A stretch of DNA of 64,000 nucleotides from Adineta vaga (lineage: Eukaryota; Rotifera): the NCBI GenBank assembly GCA_021613535.1, contig CP075492.1, positions 13,144,001 through 13,208,000 of the forward strand, given 5' to 3'. Below, one piece after another: positions 48,653 to 58,365 of this stretch (position 1 is its first letter; each line of letters opens with the position of its first letter). The notes under the pieces are model-generated. The model made no database searches, was not told the DNA's origin, and saw only the letters and a list, made by a program, of their open reading frames with translations. Both the position numbers and the translations under genes were made by a program.

Positions 48653-51593
48653 ATGGAGAAGATGGATACAACACAATCGCCTTCTTTAACAAGCAGAATT
48701 TGGTTTGTTTGTTTTGAAATTGAAATTCTCACAATAAAATATTCTTTTTTTTTAGTACAATTCAACATGAAAATCAAAGTACTACAACAATTGATATGCT
48801 CAAAGATTGTTCACCATGTAATAATAAATTAATCAAAATCTCCGACAAACATGCGAAATTTTTGATAGAAAATCTCAATTTATTACGTAAACAAAAAGAA
48901 TTATGTGATGTCATTTTATCTATTGGACAAAGTCAGATTCCAGCTCATCGTGCTGTGCTTTCCGGTAATGAGTCAATTGATTATTCGATCATAACGAAAT
49001 ATTTTCATTTTTTATTTAGCATGTAGTCCATATTTTAAAGCAATGTTTACTGGTGAATTAGCAGAAAGTCGACAAACAGAAATTGTTATTCATGATGTCG
49101 ATGAATATGCGATGGAATTATTAATTGAATTTTGTTATACTTCAAGAATAATTGTTGATGAAAAAAATGTTCAAATGTTATTACCAGCTGCATGTATTCT
49201 TCAAGTAATATGAAAACTTATTATTGCGATGATTATATTTTCATAGTATCAGTTCGAGAATTCTCCATAGGATTCTTTTTCTTGTTTGTACTGGTATCTT
49301 TTACAAGAAAAATAGATAATGTAATCTATCACGTTGTTTTGTGGAGATTATCCCAGACGTTGTTGATTGATTCATTTTTTACTTTTCTTGAAAAGTATCG
49401 AAAAAAATGAGTCAAATTATGACGACTTGTTTTCTTTGATTAGTAGCCTGCCATACATTTTATATCATAAATTAACTGTTGTCCTTGACAAATCAAAGGT
49501 CTTTTTTTCGTTTCTATATGTTCTTTTTTCCACAAATTAAATGCTTCATTTCCCTTATCAAATTATCTTATCAAAACAATTCTCTACTGTATATTTTGTA
49601 TCTCGTATTATTCATAGTATAGAATTTATAGAAACGTAGAAGATAAAAACAATTGGACAAAATGGTTTCTTTTTTAATCATATATGTTTAACATCTGACT
49701 TTTCGAATGTTTTATTTAGATTGAAGAAGTCCAGATAACTTGTTGCGAATTTCTTCAAAAACAACTGGATCCAACCAATTGTCTAGGCATTCGAGCATTT
49801 GCTGATACACATTCATGTCGAGAACTTTTACGTATTGCTGATCGTTATGCTCAGCAACATTTTACTGATGTTAAAGAAAGTGAAGAATTTCTCTGTTTAC
49901 CAATAAATCAATTGATCGATATCATATCAAGTGATGAATTGAATATGACTTGTGAAGAAGATGTTTTCAATGCTGTTATGCAATGGGTTTCATGTGATTT
50001 AAAACAGAGAAAACAATATTTACCTAAAGTAAAGATACATCTTTTTTTTAATGTTTTTGAACAATTGATTTAATTCTGTTTTTTTTCCTTGGAAGATCTT
50101 AGAACATGTACGTTTTCCATTAATGAATGCGCGATTTCTTGTCACAACAGTCAGTTCAGATCCATTGATTCGATCAGATCAAGCGTGTAGAGATTTAATT
50201 GATGAAGCTAAAGATTATTTATTATTACCACAAGAACGATTAAATATGCAAGGACCACGAACAAGATCAAGAAAACCAATTCGAGCAGGCGAAGTTTTAT
50301 TTGCTGGTTCGTTTAGTGATTTGATTTTTCAGACATGAATTTATTCTATTTCGTATTTTCAATAGTGGGTGGTTGGTGTTCAGGTGATGCGATAGCTAGT
50401 GTCGAAATGTTTGATCCATCAACAAATGAATGGCGAGCTGTAGCACCAATGTCGAAACGACGATGTGGAGTTGGAGTTGGTGTATTAAATAATCTTTTAT
50501 ATGCCGTCGGTGGTCATGATGGTGTAAGCTATTTGAACAGTGTTGAGAGGTAAAATAAAATGGGAGAAAATATAAAATCGTTTAATATTATATATTTAGA
50601 TTTGATCCTCAAACAAATCAATGGAGTAATGAAATTGCACCGACAAGTTCTTGTCGAACTAGTGTAGGTGTAGCTGTTCTTGATGGTTGTCTTTTTGCTG
50701 TCGGTGGACAAGATGGAATTTCTTGTCTGAATCTTGTAGAAAAGTAAGAAAGGAATAAGAATAAATCATACATAAAATCTCTTTTGTTTTCGTTTATCTC
50801 TAGGTATGATCCAACAGTTCAACGATGGATTCGTGTTGCATCTATGGGTACAAAACGATTAGGTGTTGCTGTTGCTGTTCTTGATGGATATCTCTATGCA
50901 ATTGGAGGATCCGATGGACAATGTCCTTTGAGTACAGGTAAATCTAAATGGTTTGATCTACGATTTGACTACGAATTTTCTTGTCATATCTAGTGGAAAG
51001 ATATGATCCCAAAGCAAATAAATGGTCATCAGTAGCATCGATGAATACACGACGAAAACATCTTGGTTGCGCTGTTTACAATGGATATATCTATGCGGTC
51101 GGTGGACGTGATGATGCAACAGAATTATCTACAGCAGAACGATATAATCCTAAAACAAATCAATGGTCACCAGTTGTCGCTATGAATTCAAGGCGAAGTG
51201 GAGTAAGTTATTTTGAAATAAAACAGACAAATTTTAAATAAGATTTGTTCTTGTCTTTAGGTTGGTTTAGCTGTTGTTAATAATCATTTGATGGCTATCG
51301 GTGGATTTGATGTAAAGATCTTTTTATAAATTCCTTTCTCCAAAAAATAACAACTTATCGTTTTAATTTAGGGTGCCGCTTATTTGAAAAGTGTCGAATT
51401 GTATGATAGCGAATCGAATAGTTGGAAATTACATGGTGGAATGAATTATCGTCGACTAGGTGGTGGTGTTGGTGTCATTAAAATTCAACAATTCGATTCA
51501 ATTTTATATGGATCAAATTCAACATCTACGCTTGTCTCAACATCACCAGATGATCTGAAAAATCGTTCGATTTCAACCTTAGTTGATCTTTGA
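48653..51593 (+). CDS. KLHL20: Kelch-like protein 20 homologue
   Basis: Substrate adaptor of a Cullin-3 ubiquitin ligase. Eleven exons: 48653-48702, 48756-48964, 49020-49204, 49720-50028, 50096-50306, 50366-50549, 50600-50743, 50804-50937, 50994-51202, 51261-51311, 51372-51593; 1908 bp (635 residues). The BTB domain ([29 protein letters not shown]) is followed by a BACK domain ([40 protein letters not shown]). RGPRTR-type [20 protein letters not shown] links to six kelch repeats, each with a GG pair and a later Tyr/Trp ([47 protein letters not shown], ending [17 protein letters not shown]). The overall similarity to vertebrate KLHL20 is very high. The 515-bp intron after exon 3 is the longest. 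The tail after VGVIK is Ser/Thr-rich and lineage-specific. Confidence 0.96.
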
Positions 51594-51862
51594 ATGATTC
51601 TTTTCGATATCTTTCCTCATGTTTTTCTTTTTCATGTATATTTAACGATGTTGTTGTTCTCTCGGTGTACAGTAGTTTCATTCATTGGGCTCTATCTTTA
51701 TTTAATGATAGTTAAGAATCAAATATATGTGTACTGAACAAACGATTATTTCATCGTATCTAACTACCTAGGTACCGAAAAGAAACGAATTTATTTTAAT
51801 GTAATATAATGAAAAGTGAAATAAAAATTCAGAAATCGTCTATAAAGTAACATTGATGAGTT

Positions 51863-53311
51863 CTATAAATGATGAGCACGAGGAAAATGTTTAGATGCTT
51901 TTATATAAGCTTGATTGACATTATCGAAAGTAGCTATGAATGGATTGTCAGAGTTTGCATGATTATTCATTTCTAGGATAAGTTCAATCATGAAATAATG
52001 AAGTTCTCTTGGATTTGAAATTCGATCAATAACTTCGGCGACTTGTTTATCTTTATAATTTGTTAATGTGTCGAAACCTTTCAATGTTTTACAACGAACA
52101 TTTGATGAAGTTTTATTCATTTTTTCGAGCACATGATCAGCATAGTTCATTAATGATTTTGTATCCCATTGAATCGTAAGTGTTGGAAATTTGTCCTTCC
52201 TAACAATTTCATTTTGAAATTGAATATCATCTATTTGAGGATAGAATAGTGATAGATAAAAATTTTGAGCCATGACTGATGCGAGAATTTCTGGACAAAC
52301 TGAAGAACGAAAGAATAAGCTTATTGATTCTTTGTTGACCACTCCCTTGCGAAAAAAATAACGATTTTCATCAATTCCATCAATAGCAAATACCACAGAT
52401 TTTTTTAGATGATTTTTAATAAATAACGCAAAATGTGTTAAATCTTTGAATATTGTGTCAATCAAATGGTTTTCATGCGCTTGATTTTGAAATTCTTCTT
52501 TTTCCGTAATAGTAAAAAGTAGACGAAGTCTTAAATCATCTGATTTTTTCAATACAATTAATTTATTCAGATCGGTTCTGAAATGTTCGAAAAGAATCTT
52601 GTATTCAAATTTATTTTTTTCATACGTTTGTACTTGAGCAGCTTTTGCACTGTATCGTTGATAGGCACCTTTTTCAAAAAAATAATTTGCAAAATTTTCT
52701 AACTTGTTTATATCATCTCCATTATAATAATAACAAATGATACTTATGAGTTTCATCTTTTCTTCTAACGATACATCCGAAACATGAAACTGTTCCTTTT
52801 CATATTCGTTCACCAGTTGTGTCACCAACATAGATAACAGGACTTGACCAAACTCATATTTTCTCCAGCCAACCAAACAGTTCGAACTTTCACAGTTCAC
52901 ACCGTCAACCGATGTTGCACTCACATATCTTTCCAGATAGTCATTTAGATGTTGGTTTAAGATGAGTACTTTGAAATATTGAGTGGGTGATAATGATTTG
53001 AAATATTCACATCGTAATAGTGTTTTACCGGTACCAAATTTTGATAGGATTAGAAATGAAGTTGCGGAATGATCTTGTTTGAGAACTGCTTGTGGAAGAA
53101 CAGAATTGATGATGATTTGTGAATCGCAAGCATCAGCAGTTGTGATAGTAAAATGGTTTCTTGAGTTTTCGATGCCATAATATTTGTGAAAATCTCTGTT
53201 TGAAGCTATCGACATTTTACATTCAGTGAGAGTGGAAACTGCATTAAAATAATAGGCATAATAAGCTATCAATAGCACCAGGAGTGATATACAACCAAAG
53301 ATTTCGAGCAT
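51863..53311 (-). CDS. Membrane-tethered P-loop NTPase, copy A
   Basis: Single exon, 482 residues. An N-terminal transmembrane helix (residues 4-22) precedes a cysteine and MSIASNRDFHKYYGIEN. The P-loop is SFLILSKFGTGKTLLRCEYF; the canonical first Gly of Walker A is Ser. The Walker B is VVFAIDGIDENRY, with the D-G-I-D-E form seen in NACHT and KAP-type NTPases. A conserved C-terminal block contains FYLSLFYPQIDDIQFQNE, FPTLTIQWDTKSLMNYAD and PRELHYFMIELILEMNN. I infer a STAND/KAP-like signalling or stress NTPase facing one side of a membrane; no known family name is certain. It is a diverged paralogue of the gene at 54275-55903, with which it shares two near-identical DNA tracts. Its intronless structure contrasts with the neighbouring genes. 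Confidence 0.75.
   Translation of the reverse strand: MLEIFGCISLLVLLIAYYAYYFNAVSTLTECKMSIASNRDFHKYYGIENSRNHFTITTADACDSQIIINSVLPQAVLKQDHSATSFLILSKFGTGKTLLRCEYFKSLSPTQYFKVLILNQHLNDYLERYVSATSVDGVNCESSNCLVGWRKYEFGQVLLSMLVTQLVNEYEKEQFHVSDVSLEEKMKLISIICYYYNGDDINKLENFANYFFEKGAYQRYSAKAAQVQTYEKNKFEYKILFEHFRTDLNKLIVLKKSDDLRLRLLFTITEKEEFQNQAHENHLIDTIFKDLTHFALFIKNHLKKSVVFAIDGIDENRYFFRKGVVNKESISLFFRSSVCPEILASVMAQNFYLSLFYPQIDDIQFQNEIVRKDKFPTLTIQWDTKSLMNYADHVLEKMNKTSSNVRCKTLKGFDTLTNYKDKQVAEVIDRISNPRELHYFMIELILEMNNHANSDNPFIATFDNVNQAYIKASKHFPRAHHL
52696..53216 (-). repeat. Near-identical tract shared by the NTPase pair (copy A side)
   Basis: About 520 bp, inverted relative to 54536-55055. I count only four or five mismatches by eye. 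The match stops abruptly at both ends: upstream at the codon before M33 and downstream just after the NKLE codons. It covers the Walker A region. Confidence 0.85.
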
Positions 53312-54274
53312 AATTTTGGTCTGAATTAATGGTGAGTATATATGCCGATATTATACTACGAACAGATACTGATTTCTTATATCTAGAATACGATTGAAAT
53401 TATATGGTTTCTTGTTAAATTCTACACGAGATGTAAAGTAGGATCAATATGAATGTAGTGGGATAAGAAAGAACAATAGACAGAAAAAAAAACATATCTA
53501 CGTTTCTGATACTTATTTAATCGTGCTTACAGATATAGATGTAAATTGCTGACTATTCATTCTAATTACGATCAAATCAAGTTACATATATGAAGATTAA
53601 AGCATTGTTAATACTTTGAACTAGTCTCCTTATGAATACTAATTTATGTACGATTTCTATTGCTCCTTCTTCTATACATTAGATAAATCCCTCTTGCATA
53701 GGTTGAAAAATTCATTATATTGTGTTTACCTTATCTTAAAAATAGATATCACTGGGTTTTTTTCTATGTGTAAGCGGTGTTCTTTGTCCATGTTTGTTGT
53801 ATTTTTCGCTATTTCGATTTACTACATACGACTCGTTCTTTTCTAAAATACAATGTTGATAACGCTATTTACTCAGATAAATGTGTACTATAACTCATTT
53901 TTGCATTGTAGTTTTTTGTTTACTGTTATTCATTGGATAAATAAAAATATTTTTGTGAATAACAAAAAGGTAATTTATATACAATGTATTTTTACTAGGA
54001 TGCTGTCTACTTGAATTAACGAATGCTTTCGATATAGACTTCAGTAAAATATGCAATGCAGGATTTATCTTAGAAACACATTTGATAACAGAGATATCTT
54101 CTCTGTATGATTATATTCTTTTTGAAATAAGATATTTTTTTATCTGTGTTTTACTTAACTATAACACATTATTATTTCATTAGATTCAATACTTCAGAAG
54201 TGATAATATTGTTTTAATTCAAATACTTAGTAGTGTAAGTTTATCACAAGAAAACGAACGTACAATATAAAACG
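53312..54274. other. Divergent spacer between the NTPase pair
   Basis: 963 bp between the two start codons. AT-rich and not obviously palindromic. Any shared promoter would lie here. The short + frame at 53646-53846 has no recognisable content. Confidence 0.5.
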
Positions 54275-55903
54275 ATGCCAGATACAGAGAAAGATATGGC
54301 TGGCCAATCCACTTCTACCGACGATTCATCTATCGACACTAGCTCCCAACTGTTATTGACAGAGGCAGCAGTCGAAGCAAACACCCCTTCTCAAACGGAC
54401 GGAACAGCAACTGGAAGGAATATTATTGAAAAGATAAAAACAATTCTACAGGCTGTGCCTACAATTCTGGTAGCTCTTTTCATCTATAAAGTTCTTTCTT
54501 CTTATTCGAAACAATCTTATTTCAATCCCTGTAATATGACGATAGCTTCAAACAGAGATTTTCACAAATATTATGGCATCGAAAACTCAAGAAATCATTT
54601 CACTATCACAACTGCTGATGATTGCGATTCACAAATCATCATCAATTCTGTTCTTCCACAAGCAGTTCTCAAACAAGATCATTCCGCAACTTCATTTCTA
54701 ATCCTATCCAAATTTGGTACTGGTAAAACACTATTACGATGTGAATATTTCAAATCATTATCACCCACTCAATATTTCAAAGTACTCATCTTAAACCAAC
54801 ATCTAAATGACTATCTAGAAAGATATGTGAGTGCAACATCGGTTGACGGTGTGAACTGTGAAAGTTCGAACTGTTTGGTTGGCTGGAGAAAATATGAGTT
54901 TGGTCAAGTCCTGTTATCTATGTTGGTGACACAACTGGTGAACGAATATGAAAAGGAACAGTTTCATGTTTCGGATGTATCGTTAGAAGAAAAGATGAAA
55001 CTCATAAGTATCATTTGTTATTATTATAATGGAGATGATATAAACAAGTTAGAAAGATTCGTTAATTATTTTCTGGAAAAACCATCTTCTTCGCAGTACA
55101 AAGCAAGTACTACTGTCACTCAATTTATTCAGCGAAATGTTTACTATGATAAATTACTACTTGCTCATTTCAAAAAAGATTTAAACAAATTTCGTGTCTT
55201 AAATAAAAATAATAGAAAGCTTGAACTATTATTAGGGATCGTAGAAGGTGAAAAATTTGAAAGTCAAGCAGCAAAAACAACTATGGTGGAAAACATATTT
55301 GAAGATCTTGTACAACTCACAGTATTCGTAAGAGATCATGTGAAAAAATCTGTGGTATTTGTAATCGATGGAATCGATGAAAGTCCATATCTTTTACACA
55401 AGAGTATCGATGGTAAGATATTATTAGAATTGTTTATGCGATCCTCAGTCTGTCAAGAAATTCTGTCATTAATGATGACTCAGAACTTTTATTTATCATT
55501 ATTCTATCCTCAAATAGATGATATTCAATTTCAAAATGATATTGTTAGGAAGGACAAATTTCCAACACTTACAATTCAATGGGATACAAAATCGTTGATG
55601 AATTATGCAGATTATGTCATAGAGGAAATGAATAGGAATATTTTAAGAAATCGTTGTCAATTAATACCAGATTTCGAAACACTTGTGAGTTATACAAACC
55701 CACAGATAGCTGATATTATTAATGAATTTCAAACGCCAAGAGAACTCCATCAATTTATTCGGAAATTGATCGTAGAAATGAATAATTGTGCAAAAGATAA
55801 TGATAAACCGTTTATAGCCACATTTGATAATGTTAACAATGCTTATATTAAAGCAAAGGAAGTTTTCAAGAAATATCCTACTCTTGACAAAGCTGAGAAA
55901 TAA
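54275..55903 (+). CDS. Membrane-tethered P-loop NTPase, copy B
   Basis: Single exon, 542 residues. It has a longer, Ser/Thr/Asp-rich N-terminus than copy A (about 48 residues) before a hydrophobic helix (AVPTILVALFIYKVL, about 60-74). The same core follows: MTIASNRDFHKYYGIEN, Walker A SFLILSKFGTGKTLLRCEYF, Walker B SVVFVIDGIDESPY, MTQNFYLSLFYPQIDDIQFQ, FPTLTIQWDTKSLMNYAD and PRELHQFIRKLIVEMNN. Residues 88-262 are nearly identical to copy A. From 263 to the C-terminus identity falls to roughly half, apart from one short block. The different leader sequences suggest different regulation or topology. The head-to-head arrangement could keep the copies exchanging sequence. Function is unknown. Confidence 0.75.
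   Translation: MPDTEKDMAGQSTSTDDSSIDTSSQLLLTEAAVEANTPSQTDGTATGRNIIEKIKTILQAVPTILVALFIYKVLSSYSKQSYFNPCNMTIASNRDFHKYYGIENSRNHFTITTADDCDSQIIINSVLPQAVLKQDHSATSFLILSKFGTGKTLLRCEYFKSLSPTQYFKVLILNQHLNDYLERYVSATSVDGVNCESSNCLVGWRKYEFGQVLLSMLVTQLVNEYEKEQFHVSDVSLEEKMKLISIICYYYNGDDINKLERFVNYFLEKPSSSQYKASTTVTQFIQRNVYYDKLLLAHFKKDLNKFRVLNKNNRKLELLLGIVEGEKFESQAAKTTMVENIFEDLVQLTVFVRDHVKKSVVFVIDGIDESPYLLHKSIDGKILLELFMRSSVCQEILSLMMTQNFYLSLFYPQIDDIQFQNDIVRKDKFPTLTIQWDTKSLMNYADYVIEEMNRNILRNRCQLIPDFETLVSYTNPQIADIINEFQTPRELHQFIRKLIVEMNNCAKDNDKPFIATFDNVNNAYIKAKEVFKKYPTLDKAEK
54536..55055 (+). repeat. Near-identical tract shared by the NTPase pair (copy B side)
   Basis: Inverted partner of 52696-53216, about 99% identical by eye over about 520 bp. 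A second, shorter tract (about 55505-55600 here, about 52155-52250 in copy A) differs at only two or three positions. The sequence between the two tracts is strongly diverged. Confidence 0.85.
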
Positions 55904-57091
55904 ACATAATATGCTTTAATTAAACAAGAAAATCATTGAAATAATATCAACGATTTACAATTTTGTATGGAAACTTTGATATCATTTTTTTCATTTAGTG
56001 ATCAATTTCTTCTAATCGTTCTGTGTAAAATTGCTTATTGATTTTTATTCTTTACACATTCGTTGACAATGGATAGATGTATTGATAGCTGAACAATGAT
56101 TATCTGCTTCGTCTATTTATAACATTACTCTTATTTCGTAATAGAAAAAAATTCGATGATTTTCTAATGTGGAATACTGCTTCCATTTTCTGAGACTTTC
56201 ACAGTAGTTCCTGCTGGTTCTGAACGTCGACATCATCGTCTTAGATTGGTAAACATTAATTTTACTTTGTCTCTTTCAATCCTTCACAATTCTCTCCATG
56301 TTATCATTATTACTGTTTTCAATGTCGCTGCAAATACTTGTGGCATTTTTTATATACCATAAGACCTTCGTCTCGTCTTCCATGCAAGTTTTTTCTTTCT
56401 AACTATAGATATCGAACACTATATCAAAAACATGATAGAACGAAGAAAATTTCTAAGAGAGAAGAACCGAAAAGATAAATGAATAGAAAACAACACACGT
56501 TATTATTTAGTTGTGAAGAGGAGATTAAAACAAACACCCATATTTGATAAACATGAAGTCAATATATACTCTTTGTGATTGAGAAAATGATCTTATTTCA
56601 ATCGTTAATTTGTTTTCTATACTAGCTCTCATTGACTTGTCGACCATTCCTGATACTATATGATACAAGATACACGTCAATATGTCTTAAAAATTTGAAG
56701 TTGTATGGCATGTTTTCATTTTATTTATAGGATAGGAAATATTTTTAAACTGCCTGTGCACCTTGAAAGCAATTCAACATACTCTCACGAACTTAATTAA
56801 TGAACTTTTGATAGTTATATCTGATATCATCTGTCATATATTGTAAAATACAAGAATTGCACTCTTTTTAACGTCGAAGTTCCAATATAATTTTCTACAT
56901 AAACACTTGTTGTGCTCAGTAGATTGGAATATACAACAGAATGAATAAAATCGAATGTTTTGAATCTTATTTATTCAAACTAATTGCATTAAAATATCAC
57001 TTAAGGTATAAGTATAGATGACGAAAAGTTATCTACATATACTCACACCCTCATGTGAATTTTCTTGTTTCAAAAAATTTAATAAAATTTA
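55904..57091. other. Intergenic, about 1.19 kb
   Basis: 3' ends of NTPase copy B (+) and the surface-protein gene (-). No coding or repeat feature recognised. Confidence 0.5.
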
Positions 57092-58027
57092 TTAATTATA
57101 GATTATATGTAGAATGCTAAAAGAAAGAAGTATGATACTGGAAAAATGTTCAAGTAAAGATGATGCATGATTTGTTGTTGTTGTCGTTGTTGTTACATCA
57201 GTCGTGGAAATAGTTGTTGGTTTTAACGTCGTTGTTTCAGTTGGCCATGGTGGTGTCGTAGCATTGATGACTGATGTATTAATTGGTATAATATAATCAC
57301 GTTCTAACATCTGAAACGTGTTCAATGCAGTGATATTTTTGCCACAGTTTTCAGTATTACAATAATAAATACCAAATTGAGTTAAACCATATTTAACACC
57401 ATCTGGTTCATACAATTGAATCCAATGAACATGGGGAAAATCGTCTGAATCCAATTTCTGACATCCGCCATTAACATGAATATTACCACTTCTACTCCAA
57501 TGAATATAACTAATAAAACACAATGATGTGTTTTGCGGACAAATATCGTCATTTTGACATTGAATCGGTCCAGTATTGTTTGGATGGTAGAGATTAGTAG
57601 CAAGTGTTTGACGAAATGATTCTACATCTAACATTGCCAATGATGGTGATAATGTTTCACGTACAAATTCAAGATCACAAAAGTCGGATACTGAACAATT
57701 GTAATTGACATCGAGTTTTACTGAAATTTCATTTAATAAAAATTTTGTATCAATGACGAGTCTATTTTCAGTCATAATTGCTCGAGGTTCAGCATCGAAT
57801 GATCCGTTGATCAAACCTGTACTAAAGTCAATTGTTAATTGAACCATACATTGTTGATTGATATCATCATTTATTTGTGTTGATGGACAAATATCAATTG
57901 GAAATGACGAATTTAAAGGTACTCCTTCAAAGGTACATTTCTTCAAACATCGACTTGAATCAATAAGTTGTATTACTATTGTAAAGACAAAAATGATCCA
58001 GAAGGATCGATGTATAACACGTGTCAT
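57092..58027 (-). CDS. Secreted Cys-rich, probably GPI-anchored surface protein
   Basis: Intronless, 311 residues. Signal peptide (SFWIIFVFTIVIQLIDSS) followed by a Cys-containing ectodomain with many N-glycosylation sites (LNSS, INGS, YNCS, PNNTG, QNTS, KNIT, INTS, INATT). Cysteine pairs include CLKKCTFEG, CQNDDICPQNTSLC and YYCNTENCGKN. A Thr-rich stalk (TTTTTTTN and around) leads to a C-terminal hydrophobic tail (IILLSFSILHIIYN) without basic residues after it, typical of a GPI-anchoring signal. I do not recognise the family. The decayed gene at 45488-46463 has the same architecture. It shares the window with PIGT and PGAP2, which would process it. Confidence 0.75.
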   Translation of the reverse strand: MTRVIHRSFWIIFVFTIVIQLIDSSRCLKKCTFEGVPLNSSFPIDICPSTQINDDINQQCMVQLTIDFSTGLINGSFDAEPRAIMTENRLVIDTKFLLNEISVKLDVNYNCSVSDFCDLEFVRETLSPSLAMLDVESFRQTLATNLYHPNNTGPIQCQNDDICPQNTSLCFISYIHWSRSGNIHVNGGCQKLDSDDFPHVHWIQLYEPDGVKYGLTQFGIYYCNTENCGKNITALNTFQMLERDYIIPINTSVINATTPPWPTETTTLKPTTISTTDVTTTTTTTNHASSLLEHFSSIILLSFSILHIIYN

Positions 58028-58365
58028 GATAATGTTAATAGTATTTTAATACAAAGAATACATCATAATAAATATTTATACTCTATCCTGTGTACATTTA
58101 TTTGTCAATCGGATGATAAAATTATCATGACGTCATTTTCTTATCAAGAATTGTTTCATTTCATACGGATGATATCTTACCCTGTTGTCAACTTCATTTA
58201 TGACTAAGAAAAGAAAAACCATCGACAATATTATGAAACGAATTTTCGTTTGAAAGAGATTTCTAATGGATAGTGTTGTAGATGACCGGTATGTCTATAA
58301 CTTCAGATATATTAATTTATTGAAGAGAAGATAAATGTGAAACATGCTTTTTAAGTCATGAATCT
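58028..58365. other. Intergenic, nothing recognised
   Basis: About 340 bp between the surface-protein start and the PAM stop, both on the - strand. Confidence 0.5.
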
